In this document: in pieces, positions 8,187 to 16,716 of the stretch | Position numbering within the stretch: position 1 is the stretch's first letter | How the letters are laid out: every line of letters begins with the position of its first letter | Assembly: GCF_000737515.1 (NCBI RefSeq) | Contig: NZ_CP006587.1 | Span: 4,521,001-4,585,000, forward strand | Direction of reading: 5' to 3' | Source of the DNA: Hymenobacter sp. APR13 | Lineage (GTDB): Bacteria; Bacteroidota; Bacteroidia; Cytophagales; Hymenobacteraceae | DNA length: 64,000 nt | The notes under the pieces: model-generated | What the model saw: only the letters and a program-made list of their open reading frames with translations | What the model was told of the DNA's origin: nothing | The model's database searches: none | Program-made: the position numbers and the translations under genes

Positions 8187-9644
8187 ATGTCTGAGAAACA
8201 AGGCCATTTTCAGCGGGCCATTACGCTGTTCGACGCCATCATGATTGTCACCGGCAGCATGATTGGCTCCGGTATTTTTATTGTCTCGGCCGGCATTGCG
8301 CGGCAGGTTGGCTCGGCGGGCTGGCTGCTGGTGGTGTGGCTGATTACGGGCTTTATCACGCTGGCCGGCGCCGTGAGCTACGGCGAGCTGGCGGCCATGT
8401 TCCCGAAGGTGGGCGGGCAGTACGTGTACCTGCGCGAGGCCTACAACAAGCTGGTGGCCTTCCTCTACGGCTGGTCGCTGTTCCTTGTGATTCAGACTGG
8501 CGTAATTGCGGCCGTGGCCGTGGCGTTTGCGCGGTTTGTGGGCGTGCTGGTGCCGTGGTTCAGCGAGCAGAACGTGCTGTTTGAGCTGGGCCCGCTGAAG
8601 TTTTCCACCGTGATGCTGCTGGCCATCTTCATGCTGGTGGGCCTCACCTGGGTGAACTCGCGCGGGGTGCGCGGCGGCAAACTCATCTCCAACATCTTCG
8701 GCAGCACCAAGCTGGTGGCGCTGGCGTTGCTCATCCTGTTCGGGCTGGCCCTGGGCATCAGCGACCAGGCCGTGAGCCTCAACTTCCACAACATGTGGGA
8801 GGCCGTGAGCTACGACGCCGCCGGCCAGGGCACGCCGCTTACCACCTGGGGCCTGGTAGGCGCCATCGGCCTGGCCATGACCGGCTCCCTGTTCAGCTCC
8901 GACGCCTGGAACAACATCGGCTTCTCCGGCGACGAAATCGTGCGGCCCGAGCGCACCATCGTACTCAGCATGGCCATCGGCACCGGCATCGTGACGGGGC
9001 TGTACCTGCTCATCAACCTGGTGTATCTGTTGGTGCTGCCGCTGCACGGCGACCCGGCCGCCGCCGCCTCCGACCTCATGAGCCGCGGCATCATGTATGC
9101 CGCCGACGAGCGGGTAGGGACGGCCGTGGCCGGCAGCATTCTGGGCAAAGTGGGCGCCGGCTTCATGGCCGTGCTCATCATGATCAGCACGTTTGGGGCC
9201 AACAACAGCATCATCCTGAGCGGCGCCCGCGCCTACTACGCCATGGCCAAAGACGGCCTGTTCTTCCCTGGCATGGCCCGCCTCAACAAGGCCGGCGTGC
9301 CCGGCGTGGCGCTGTGGGCGCAATGCATTTGGGCCTGCGGGCTGTGTTTGTCGGGTTCCTACGGGCAGTTGCTCAACTACGTGATGTTCTCGGTGATTCT
9401 GTTCTACGTCATCACCATCATCGGCATCTTCGTGTTGCGCCGCACCCGTCCCGAGGCGCCCCGCCCCTATCGCGCACTCGGCTACCCGGTGATTCCGCTG
9501 CTGTACGTGGTGCTGGCGTCGGCCTTCTGCGTCATCCTGCTGGTGTCGCCCACCACGGCCCGCGACGCGGGCCTGGGGCTGCTGCTGGTAGCGCTGGGCG
9601 TGCCGGTGTACTACCTGTTCGGCAAGCGCTTCGGCGGACAATAA
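8187..9644 (+). CDS. APC superfamily amino acid permease
   Basis: A 485-residue, 12-helix transporter. The first helix has the APC unwound motif GSMIGSGIF, followed by SYGELAAMFPKVGGQYVYLR, typical of the LAT-like/APC branch. Later signatures are FSSDAWNNIGFSGDEI and PERTIVLSMAIGTG. It probably imports or exchanges amino acids at the inner membrane; the substrate cannot be read. The frame is open upstream to 8052, but the ATG at 8187 directly precedes the conserved start (MSEKQGHFQRAITLFDAIM). A strong terminator follows at 9678. Confidence 0.9.
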   Translation: MSEKQGHFQRAITLFDAIMIVTGSMIGSGIFIVSAGIARQVGSAGWLLVVWLITGFITLAGAVSYGELAAMFPKVGGQYVYLREAYNKLVAFLYGWSLFLVIQTGVIAAVAVAFARFVGVLVPWFSEQNVLFELGPLKFSTVMLLAIFMLVGLTWVNSRGVRGGKLISNIFGSTKLVALALLILFGLALGISDQAVSLNFHNMWEAVSYDAAGQGTPLTTWGLVGAIGLAMTGSLFSSDAWNNIGFSGDEIVRPERTIVLSMAIGTGIVTGLYLLINLVYLLVLPLHGDPAAAASDLMSRGIMYAADERVGTAVAGSILGKVGAGFMAVLIMISTFGANNSIILSGARAYYAMAKDGLFFPGMARLNKAGVPGVALWAQCIWACGLCLSGSYGQLLNYVMFSVILFYVITIIGIFVLRRTRPEAPRPYRALGYPVIPLLYVVLASAFCVILLVSPTTARDAGLGLLLVALGVPVYYLFGKRFGGQ

Positions 9645-9677
9645 CGGCCCCGGCGCTCCGCCGCGGCTACTTTCAAC

Positions 9678-9713
9678 AAGAAGGCCTCCCCGGATATCCG
9701 GGGAGGCCTTCTT
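9678..9713. terminator. Perfect 36-nt palindromic terminator
   Basis: Arms 9678-9695 and 9696-9713 are exact complements (AAGAAGGCCTCCCCGGAT). As RNA it forms a GC-rich stem with flanking A and U, 33 bp after the permease stop codon. Confidence 0.85.
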
Positions 9714-9724
9714 ATTGTTGCGGT

Positions 9725-9840
9725 CAGTGAGCAGGGAGTAGTTGGTAGTGAGTAGTTAGAGCGAGAAAGTCGTGTGGACGTTGAAACTCAGCTCAGCCCT
9801 CCGCTCAACGCTTATTACCAAATACTCAATACTGATTACT
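9725..9840. repeat. Word-built imperfect inverted repeat
   Basis: The left part (from about 9728) consists of variants of GAGTAGTTGGTAGTGAG, and the right part (9814-9840) of variants of their complement (ACCAAATACTCAATACTGA). It resembles the element between accB and accC. It fills the gap between two convergent genes and overlaps the stop codon at 9836. Confidence 0.55.
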
Positions 9841-10546
9841 TGCGGCGGCGCTTGGTTCCTTCCGAGGGCAGCAGCGTCACGTTGACGGGCTGGGAGCCGC
9901 GGGTGCGGATTTCCTGGTCTTGGTAGCCGCCGTAGCCGTACACGAGGGAATTTTCGCCGGCGGGTACTTCCAGCGTGTAGTTGCCGTTGGCATCAGTGCC
10001 GGTGCCTTTGCGCGAGCCTTTCAGCAGCACCGTGGCGCCGGCCATCGGGCGGCCATCCTCGTCCAGAATGCGGCCCGAAAGCGTAACGGTGGCAGGGGCC
10101 GCGGGTGCGGCCGGAGCAGCTTCAGCAGCCGGAACGGCTTCCTCTGCCGGCGCTGCTACCGGTGCCACCGACTCTGCGGTGCGAGCGGCCAGGCCAGCCT
10201 CGGCGGCTGGGCGCACTACGGTGGGCTTCTTGGCATCGGTGGCGGCCAGCTTAGCGGCATCGGCAGCCGCTTTTTCTTCGGCGTCCGTTGCATCGGCGGT
10301 GGCAGCAGGAGCAGCTTCCCGTGCGCCCGTTACGCTGGCTTCACCCAGCATCACCGACGGAATGATGGTGGTAACCACGCGGCGGCCGCTGGAACCCGGC
10401 AAAAACATGTAGCCGATGACGGCCAGCAGCAGAATGGCACCCACAATCAGGGCCAGCCGGCCGTTGCCGGAGGAATAATCCTCTTCTTCACTTAGTAGTG
10501 CGCTGTCGTCGGTTTCAGGCTCAGGAACAGTAAATTTAGTGGGCAT
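9836..10546 (-). CDS. Membrane-tethered carboxypeptidase-regulatory-like domain protein
   Basis: A 236-residue protein in three parts: an acidic cytoplasmic start, one membrane helix at about 31-50 (LALIVGAILLLAVIGYMFLP), a 100-residue Ala/Glu/Pro linker (AEEAVPAAEAAPAAPAAPA), and a C-terminal beta-sandwich of about 80 residues. The sandwich has the CarboxypepD_reg-like pattern VTLSGRILDEDGRPMAGATV, then GTGTDANGNYTLEVPAG, as in TonB-dependent receptor plug extensions. The tail is basic (GTKRRRK). The Ala-rich linker suggests a tether reaching across the periplasm. Function unknown. Confidence 0.8.
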   Translation of the reverse strand: MPTKFTVPEPETDDSALLSEEEDYSSGNGRLALIVGAILLLAVIGYMFLPGSSGRRVVTTIIPSVMLGEASVTGAREAAPAATADATDAEEKAAADAAKLAATDAKKPTVVRPAAEAGLAARTAESVAPVAAPAEEAVPAAEAAPAAPAAPATVTLSGRILDEDGRPMAGATVLLKGSRKGTGTDANGNYTLEVPAGENSLVYGYGGYQDQEIRTRGSQPVNVTLLPSEGTKRRRK

Positions 10547-10760
10547 AGGGATGGATTGGGGAGTTGGAAAAAATCAGAGCAAAACCGGTGCGAACCTGGC
10601 TGCCAGCGCTGAAAAAACAGCGGCTGAAAAAGGGGTTCACCACGGGTTCCTAAAGATATAGGAACTGTTACATTCTATCCTAATTATTGCAACTATCCGG
10701 CCCTGGGGACGCTGCTTTTTTCATTTTAGCAATAAGACAGGCCCCATGAGTAGCGCGCAC

Positions 10761-10792
10761 AAAAAATCCCCGCTCCTTTCGAAGCGGGGATT
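10761..10792 (-). terminator. Intrinsic terminator of the minus-strand hydrophilic protein gene
   Basis: The stem AATCCCCGCT (10765-10774) pairs with 10783-10792, followed on the minus strand by a T6 run (10761-10766 read as A on plus). It is 28 bp past the stop codon at 10821. Confidence 0.85.
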
Positions 10793-10820
10793 CTGTTGCT
10801 CGCAGCCGAAGCCGATGGCG

Positions 10821-11237
10821 TTAGTCGTGGGCGGGTTTGGCCGGGCCGCTGGGCTCCTTATCGCCAAAATCCTGGTCGCGCGACCGGACAGCGTTGCCCA
10901 TGTCGTAGCTTCCTTCGGCCTCGAAACCAGGGCCCTGGGCCTGCTCGCCGGCGTTCTGGTGGTCGTTGCCGCCCTGGGGCTCGGTTTCGCTGCCGCCAAT
11001 GTGCAGGTTTTCGAGCTGGTTTTTCTGGTCGCTGCGCTGGGTGTAGCCGTTGGCGCCGGTGTTGCGTTGCGCCGAGGGGTCGTTGGCTTCCTTGCCGTTG
11101 CTGAGCAGCGACTTAAAGTCTTTTTCCTTTTCCAGCTGCTCGTTCTGAGCCGTGTTGCTGTTGTCGGTGATGTTCTTATTTTCCTGGTCGTTTTTGTTGA
11201 CATCGTCGCCGCTGCCAAACAGACTATCTAGTGCCAT
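10821..11237 (-). CDS. Small hydrophilic, probably disordered protein
   Basis: A 138-residue protein starting MALDSLFGSGDDVNKNDQEN. It is rich in Asn, Gln, Asp, Glu and Gly, has almost no hydrophobic clusters and no Cys, and is probably unfolded in solution. The frame is open further upstream (to 11447), but that part lacks coding character and the ATG at 11237 starts the compositionally distinct protein. A proper terminator follows, which supports a real gene. The composition resembles stress-type hydrophilins; no family is recognised. Confidence 0.65.
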   Translation of the reverse strand: MALDSLFGSGDDVNKNDQENKNITDNSNTAQNEQLEKEKDFKSLLSNGKEANDPSAQRNTGANGYTQRSDQKNQLENLHIGGSETEPQGGNDHQNAGEQAQGPGFEAEGSYDMGNAVRSRDQDFGDKEPSGPAKPAHD

Positions 11238-11529
11238 GTTGGGGGAATGTAATGGGTGAGGAATTATATGAGCAGGTACGCGCCTTACCCCGTGAAGTTG
11301 TGTGCAGGCCACGTCCCGGCAGTAGGCTCTCTGTAAACCCGGCAGCAGCATGTCAGGTTTTGGCATCGGCACCGTCAATCGTATCAGTAGCGGCCCGCCC
11401 ACGCCAAACCGCGGCCCGGCTCCGGCCCGTATACCGGGCTGGCTCACGCAGCCAACTCCGGCCGGGTTTGCCCGACATTGACGATGTTTGCCGCCGGGCT
11501 TTTTTCATTTCCCCCCTCCCCTTCGCGCT

Positions 11530-12828
11530 ATGCACCTGGTTATCATCGGCAACGGCATTACGGGCGTGAGCTGCGCCCTGGCAGTGCGGCGGCTCTCGCC
11601 CGAGGCCCGCATTACGCTGGTGTCGGAGGAGACGCCACACCACTTTTCCCGCACGGCCCTCATGTACGTGTACATGGGCCATATGCGCGCCCAGGACATC
11701 AAGCCCTACGAAGACTGGTTCTGGCTGGAAAACCGCCTGGAGCTGGTCCACGACACCGCCACCGCCCTCGATGCCGGCCGCAAAACCGTGCACCTGAGTT
11801 CCGGTCCGCCCCTCACCTACGACAAGCTGCTGCTGGCCACCGGCTCGGTGAGCCGGCTGGCGGGCTGGCCCGGCCAGCACCTGCCGGGCGTACAGGGCCT
11901 GTACTCGCTGCCCGACCTAGAGCAGATGCACCGCGACACGCACGGCATCCGGCAGGCCGTGGTGGTGGGCGGCGGCCTGATCGGGATTGAGCTGGCTGAG
12001 ATGCTGCACTCCCGCGGCATTGCCGTGACCATGCTCGTGCGCGACAGCCGCTACTGGGGCTCGGTGCTGCCCCCCGAAGAAGCCGCCCTGATTGAGCTGC
12101 AGCTGCGCGCGCACCACATTACGGTGCATTACGGCACTGAGCTGGCCGAAATCCTGCCCGACGACACTGGCCGGGTGCGCGCCGTGCGCACCACCCAGGG
12201 CACCGAGCTGTCCTGCCAGTGGGTAGGCTTGGCTACCGGCGTGGCCCCCAACCTGGCGTTGGCCCGCACCTGCCCCAGCCTGGAAACCGACCGCGGCATC
12301 CTGGTGGACGCGCACCTGCAAACCAGCCTGCCCGACGTGTACGCCGCCGGCGACTGCGCCCAGCACCGCCAGCCCGGCGCCGCCGAGGTGCCCATCGAGC
12401 AGCTCTGGTACACCGGCCGCATGCAGGGCGAAACCGTGGCCTACACCCTCTGCGGGCAGCCGACGCCCTACCAGCGCGGGCCGTGGTTCAACTCGGCCAA
12501 GTTCTTTCAGCTCGAGTACCAGACCTACGGCCGGGTGCCGGCGGAGGCTATGGCCGACGAGCACACCTGCTACTGGCAGCACCCCAATGGCCGCCACGCC
12601 CTGCGCATCAACTACCGGCCCGGCCAGGGCAACGCCGTAACGGGCGTCAACGCCCTGGGCATCCGGCAGCGCCACGACGTGTGGGAAACATGGCTGCGGG
12701 CCGGCACGCCGGTGCAGGAAGTGCTGGCCCAGCTGCGACGCGCCAACTTCGACCCCGAATTTTTCCGCCGCCACGAGCCCGCCATCCTGCGTACGTTCAA
12801 CCAGCAGCTTCTTTCAAGGAGTACCTGA
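11530..12828 (+). CDS. NAD(P)/FAD-dependent oxidoreductase (pyridine nucleotide-disulfide reductase type II)
   Basis: A 432-residue flavoprotein. The N-terminal FAD site reads MHLVIIGNGITGVSCALAVR, the NAD(P) site VVVGGGLIGIELAEML, and the second FAD motif DVYAAGDCAQ. The order matches rubredoxin/ferredoxin reductases and NirB-like modules. About 100 extra residues follow the core (from RMQGETVAYTL on). It probably moves electrons between NAD(P)H and a protein partner. The two genes that follow (a small membrane protein and a polyferredoxin) point to a membrane partner. The ATG at 11530 begins exactly at the FAD-binding strand, so it is preferred to the in-frame 11488. Confidence 0.88.
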   Translation: MHLVIIGNGITGVSCALAVRRLSPEARITLVSEETPHHFSRTALMYVYMGHMRAQDIKPYEDWFWLENRLELVHDTATALDAGRKTVHLSSGPPLTYDKLLLATGSVSRLAGWPGQHLPGVQGLYSLPDLEQMHRDTHGIRQAVVVGGGLIGIELAEMLHSRGIAVTMLVRDSRYWGSVLPPEEAALIELQLRAHHITVHYGTELAEILPDDTGRVRAVRTTQGTELSCQWVGLATGVAPNLALARTCPSLETDRGILVDAHLQTSLPDVYAAGDCAQHRQPGAAEVPIEQLWYTGRMQGETVAYTLCGQPTPYQRGPWFNSAKFFQLEYQTYGRVPAEAMADEHTCYWQHPNGRHALRINYRPGQGNAVTGVNALGIRQRHDVWETWLRAGTPVQEVLAQLRRANFDPEFFRRHEPAILRTFNQQLLSRST

Positions 12829-12935
12829 GAACGTCATGCAGAGGCGCAGCCAAAGCATCTCGCGTGCTGACGTTGTGGTGCTGCTGATTACTACACGAGC
12901 GAGATGCTTCGGCTGAGCCTCTGCATGACGTTCTC
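12827..12935. repeat. Family-A inverted repeat, copy 1
   Basis: Arms 12827-12863 and 12899-12935 (37 bp, two mismatches). The core reads ACGTCATGCAGAGGCGCAGC and GCATCTCGC. The left arm overlaps the stop codon of the flavoprotein gene. Further copies are at 20067, 29942 and 48904. Confidence 0.9.
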
Positions 12936-12975
12936 ACCTTACTCCGTTACTCAACCACTCAGCTACTCTTTTCCC

Positions 12976-13203
12976 GTGGATTTCTCCAAGCTCTACCGTC
13001 CCAGCGCCCTCAACAGCTTCCAGTTCATTGCCGTTACGGGCCTGATTATGAGCGGCGGCGCGCACCTGATTCTGCATTTCTTCGCGCACCACTCACTGCC
13101 CGGCTACAACTGGCTATATGTGTGCTGGGCGGCGCTATACGTGGTAGGCTCGCTGCTGAACCTGTTCGGCAAACCCAGCGAAGACCACCATCACCACCAC
13201 TAG
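12976..13203 (+). CDS. Small two-helix membrane protein with a natural histidine tail
   Basis: From the GTG at 12976 the protein is 75 residues: MDFSKLYRPSALNSFQF, then two hydrophobic helices (about 17-37 and 45-64), ending KPSEDHHHHH. The ATG at 12904 is in frame, but the segment in between is encoded by the family-A repeat and a word-repeat (ACTCCGTTACTC), so it is probably not conserved. It sits between the flavoprotein gene and the polyferredoxin gene on the same strand. The His tail could bind metal or simply be a soluble tail. No family is recognised. Confidence 0.65.
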   Translation: MDFSKLYRPSALNSFQFIAVTGLIMSGGAHLILHFFAHHSLPGYNWLYVCWAALYVVGSLLNLFGKPSEDHHHHH

Positions 13204-13253
13204 GCGCGGCCTGTTGCCAGCTTTCATTTCCCGCATGTTTTCCGCTGTCTGTC

Positions 13254-14633
13254 ATGGCTTTTGACTCTAACCTGACCCTGCCCCGCCCACCGGTACCCGA
13301 CACCACGGCCACCGAGAAAACCCTGCTCACGGTGGTTGGCCTGGGGCTCCTGGCGCTGCTCACCGTGGCCTTCGATGCCGATGCAGGCCGGGCGCGCCTC
13401 AGCTTCTGGGCGGGCGTGCTGCTGCTGAGCGCGGGCACGCTGGGCTGGGCCTGGTACACGTTTGGGCGCCAGCCGGCCGGGGTGCTCCAGGACAACCTCT
13501 GGCTGCGGGCCAGCAGCAGCCGCGGCGCCGTGGCCTGGCTTACGGCCGTGGTCCTGACCGGCTTCTACGTGGTACTCTACTGGTTCAGCAACGACGACGG
13601 CCAGGGCAACTTCGGGCCGCTCAATCAGCTCATTCACGCCCTCGACCCGTTCAGCCAGTGGCTGCGCCACAAGCCCAGCGACCAGTGGTTTTTATACGGC
13701 ACCTTCTACACGCTGGCCGTGCTGCTGATGGGTGGCCGGGCGCTGTGGAAGTACCGCCACTCGCCCTACCAACGCATCCGAACGGCCTCGGTGATGTTCT
13801 TTCAGCTGGGGTTTGCGTTTCTGCTGCCGGGGCTGCTGCTAGCGTTTCAGCGGCCCGAGTATTACTTCTCCTACTTCTGGCCCCTGAAATACGACTATCT
13901 GTTTCCAAGCACGGTGAGTTATCTGCTCAAAGACGGCGGCCCGGCGCTGGGCGTGTTCATGGTGTTCTGGGGCGTGGTGATGTCCTTGGTGGGCACGCCC
14001 ATTCTCACGTATTTCTTTGGCAAGCGCTGGTACTGCTCGTGGGTGTGCGGCTGCGGCGGGCTGGCCGAAACCGCCGGCGACCCCTACCGCCACCTCTCCG
14101 ACAAAAGCCGCGCCGCCTGGCGCTGGGAAGTCCGCATCATCTACACCGTGCTGGTGCTGATTGTGGCCCTCACGGCCCTGCTGTGGCTGGGCGCCTCGGG
14201 CGCGGTGCCGGCCCTGCAAGCCGTTACGGAGCCACTGTCCAAGGCCTACGGCTTTGCCATCGGCTCGGTATTTTCGGGTGTGATTGGGGTGGGCTTCTAC
14301 CCGCTGATGGGGGCGCGGGTGTGGTGCCGGTTCGGGTGCCCGATGGCAGCCTATCTGGGGCTGCTGCAAAAGCACTTTTCGCGCTTCCGCATCACCACCA
14401 ACGGCGCACAGTGCATTTCGTGCGGCAACTGCTCCAACGTCTGCGAAATGGGTATCGACGTGAAGCAGTACGCCCAGCGGGGCGAGCCTATCATTCGGGC
14501 CTCGTGTGTGGGCTGCGGCATGTGCTCCACGGCCTGCCCGCGTGGCGTGCTCAACCTCGAAAACGGCCCTACCGAAGGCCGCTACCAGGGCAGCCAGCTC
14601 ATCCACGCCGACTCGCTGCGGATTCTGAGCTAA
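13254..14633 (+). CDS. Polytopic membrane polyferredoxin (NapH/CcoG-like 4Fe-4S protein)
   Basis: A 459-residue protein with about six membrane helices. Two membrane-edge cysteine motifs (CSWVCGCGG and CRFGCP) resemble those of NapH/NosR/CcoG proteins. A C-terminal ferredoxin domain has two 4Fe-4S sites, CISCGNCSNVC and CVGCGMCSTAC, each followed downstream by its own P/M context (CPRG). Such proteins pass electrons across or along the inner membrane. With the upstream flavoprotein it could form an NAD(P)H-linked electron channel. The ATG at 13254 is used; the frame is open to 13122, but that part overlaps the upstream small gene. Confidence 0.88.
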   Translation: MAFDSNLTLPRPPVPDTTATEKTLLTVVGLGLLALLTVAFDADAGRARLSFWAGVLLLSAGTLGWAWYTFGRQPAGVLQDNLWLRASSSRGAVAWLTAVVLTGFYVVLYWFSNDDGQGNFGPLNQLIHALDPFSQWLRHKPSDQWFLYGTFYTLAVLLMGGRALWKYRHSPYQRIRTASVMFFQLGFAFLLPGLLLAFQRPEYYFSYFWPLKYDYLFPSTVSYLLKDGGPALGVFMVFWGVVMSLVGTPILTYFFGKRWYCSWVCGCGGLAETAGDPYRHLSDKSRAAWRWEVRIIYTVLVLIVALTALLWLGASGAVPALQAVTEPLSKAYGFAIGSVFSGVIGVGFYPLMGARVWCRFGCPMAAYLGLLQKHFSRFRITTNGAQCISCGNCSNVCEMGIDVKQYAQRGEPIIRASCVGCGMCSTACPRGVLNLENGPTEGRYQGSQLIHADSLRILS

Positions 14634-14657
14634 GCCACTTATTGACTGCCACAACAG

Positions 14658-14700
14658 AAAGCGGCGGCACTTCCTGATAGGAACGTGCCGCCGCTTTTTT
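14658..14700 (+). terminator. Intrinsic terminator after the polyferredoxin gene
   Basis: The stem AAAGCGGCGGCAC (14658-14670) pairs with 14685-14697 and a run of T follows. It lies between convergent genes and, with its A-rich left flank, could serve both. Confidence 0.9.
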
Positions 14701-14743
14701 CTATGCTTGTTGGCCTGGGTCTGCGTTTGCGGGCTCCCGTAAC

Positions 14744-15610
14744 CTAGCGCTTGAACTCCAGCGGCCCTTTCGGCTTCAGCCAGGCTTTGAGGTCGGCGTA
14801 AGGAAACAGGTAGTCGGTTTCGGGCTGCAGGGCCTGAATGACGTGCGGAAAGCCGAAATCGTAGTAGAGCGTGAGGCCGAAGGGCGTGAGGGCGAAGTCG
14901 TAAAACCGCGGGTCGTTGGCTTCGAGGGTGGCGGTGCGGGTGCTGTCGTTCCAGTATAGGCGTTGCCGCACGTCAGCCAGCATGGCGGTATCCAGCTCCG
15001 GGTAGCTGGTGGGCAAAGCAGCCAGGTGCGCCCCAATGCGGCGGTTGATGGACTGCTGCCAGCGCTGGCGGAGCGCCAGCGTGTCGGCCAGCAGGTCGCG
15101 CACCTGCAGCAGGCGGCCCGTGCGCAAGTCGAAGGTGGCGTGCCGAACCGACGACGACGGGTATGCGCCCATATACTCCGCCGTGAGGGCCATCGACAGC
15201 AGGTAGTCATCATTGTAGAGCACCTCGTAGCTGGTGCCCACAAAGCCGCTCTGGCCATTGATTTCGTACTCGGCCAGCGCCTGCCGGAGGCCGCTGGCGG
15301 CTGTCAGGGGCTCGGGTAGCATCTCCAGGTCTTCGCCCAACGCCGCGTCTACCAGGTATTGGTTGATGCGGCCGGCTGCCGCCGCCACGGGCAGCTGCAC
15401 CTGCGGCACGACGAAGGCGCTTTTCCCGGTGTCACCGACGCTCACGACTAGGGCGCGGGGGCTGGCTGCCACTACCGCCGGGGCTTTGGCCGGCCGGCCG
15501 GCCGTAGCACTTTTTTTCTTGGGTTGAGCTGGGGTTGTCCGCTGGGCCAGCGTGGGCACCGTAGTCAGCAGCAGCGCCGGCAGCAGCCAACGCAAATAGG
15601 TCTGGGGCAT
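14744..15610 (-). CDS. Secreted DUF3298-like protein
   Basis: A 288-residue protein with a signal peptide (LRWLLPALLLTTVPTLAQ), a basic/Pro linker, and a domain that ends with FYDFALTPFGLTLYYDFGFP and FPYADLKAWL. This ending is typical of the DUF3298 domain found beside DUF4163 in PdaC/RsiV-like proteins. The middle segment VRHATFDLRTGRLLQVRDLL fits too. It probably acts outside the inner membrane; the substrate is unknown. It is convergent with the polyferredoxin gene. Confidence 0.72.
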   Translation of the reverse strand: MPQTYLRWLLPALLLTTVPTLAQRTTPAQPKKKSATAGRPAKAPAVVAASPRALVVSVGDTGKSAFVVPQVQLPVAAAAGRINQYLVDAALGEDLEMLPEPLTAASGLRQALAEYEINGQSGFVGTSYEVLYNDDYLLSMALTAEYMGAYPSSSVRHATFDLRTGRLLQVRDLLADTLALRQRWQQSINRRIGAHLAALPTSYPELDTAMLADVRQRLYWNDSTRTATLEANDPRFYDFALTPFGLTLYYDFGFPHVIQALQPETDYLFPYADLKAWLKPKGPLEFKR

Positions 15611-15692
15611 AAACAGGCAGGATTCGGCTGCAACTTACAGTTGAATCCACACATCTGCCCGGAGCAGCCGGCCGGCGTCAGCGGCAAACGCC

Positions 15693-16688
15693 CTACGGCT
15701 TTACAAAAGCCAGCAGCGCCGCCAGAAACTGCGGGGTGGCCTCCAGATGCGGAATGTGGCCCACGCCCGCCAGCGGCACTAATTTGGCTCCTTTGATCTG
15801 GCCAGCCACGCGCTTACCCAGCACCGGATACTGGCCCATGGCGGCCAGCACCTGCGGATTGTTGATGAGGCCCTTCCCTACCACCGTGCGGTCATCCTGC
15901 CCGATGATGAGCAGCGTGGGCACCCGCACCTGGCCGAACTCGTAGCAGACCGGCTGCTGGTAGATCATGTCGAAGGTGAGGGCGTTAGCGCGGGCCACCT
16001 GCCCGAAATCCGGGCTTTTGGTTTGGGCCGCCAGCGGCAGCAGCCACTGGTCGTGGGCGGCGGGGTAGCCGTGCGGGTAGTAGGTGGCGTGGTATTTCCG
16101 GATGCTGGCCTCGGTGCTTTTGCGCTCGGTAGCCTCGGCCTGATCGACGGATTGGAACGGTACGCCCACGCGGTAGTCCTCCAGCCCGATGGGATTTTCC
16201 AGGACCAGCTTCTCAGTGGTTTCGGGGTAGAGCAAAGCGAAGCGCGTGGCCAGCATACCGCCCATGCTGTGCCCCACCACCACCGCCTTTTTCACGCCCA
16301 GCGTATCGAGCAGCTGCCGGGTGTTGCGGGCCAGTTGGTGAAAGGAATAATGAATATCGGGCTTATCGGACTTGCCGAAGCCCAGCTGATCGGGCACCAC
16401 CACCCGGAAGCCGGCGGCCGTCAGCGCCCGGATGGTTTCCACCCAGTACGCGCCAAAGAAGTTTTTGCCGTGCAGCAGCACCACTGTGTGGCCGTTGGGG
16501 CGGGCAGTGGGCGGCACGTCCATGTAGGCCATGCGCAGCGGCTGCCCTTCCAGCTTCAAAGGCAGCATACCCACCGCAAACGGGTAGTCGTAGCCGGAGA
16601 GGGTAGCATCGAGCACGGCAGGCACAGGCTGGGCCGCTACGGCGCGGGCCAGCAGCAACATCAGCACCAGAAGAGAGGAACGCAGCAT
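15693..16688 (-). CDS. Secreted alpha/beta hydrolase
   Basis: A 331-residue protein with a clean signal peptide (MLRSSLLVLMLLLARAVAAQ) and an alpha/beta-hydrolase fold. Features seen are VVLLHGKNFFG (oxyanion region), the nucleophile elbow GHSMGG (Ser141), an acid in GQDDRTV, and the catalytic His in GVGHIPHLE. It is similar to haloalkane dehalogenase/epoxide hydrolase-type esterases; the substrate is unknown. The frame extends to 16754, which would overlap the upstream gene; the start at 16688 places the signal peptide first and leaves a 28-bp gap. Confidence 0.85.
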   Translation of the reverse strand: MLRSSLLVLMLLLARAVAAQPVPAVLDATLSGYDYPFAVGMLPLKLEGQPLRMAYMDVPPTARPNGHTVVLLHGKNFFGAYWVETIRALTAAGFRVVVPDQLGFGKSDKPDIHYSFHQLARNTRQLLDTLGVKKAVVVGHSMGGMLATRFALLYPETTEKLVLENPIGLEDYRVGVPFQSVDQAEATERKSTEASIRKYHATYYPHGYPAAHDQWLLPLAAQTKSPDFGQVARANALTFDMIYQQPVCYEFGQVRVPTLLIIGQDDRTVVGKGLINNPQVLAAMGQYPVLGKRVAGQIKGAKLVPLAGVGHIPHLEATPQFLAALLAFVKP

Positions 16689-16716
16689 CAGCAAAGCAGC
16701 ATAGGTGAGCTGCTGC

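Noticed and set aside
7965..9641. A 558-codon open frame on the minus strand opposite the permease gene.
   Set aside because: It is the mirror of a strong coding gene; the protein is His/Gln/Ala-rich with no domain. High GC makes long antisense frames common here.
12827..12935. Repeat pairs considered as a CRISPR array.
   Set aside because: Only two inverted arms per site, no direct repeat-spacer series and no cas genes.
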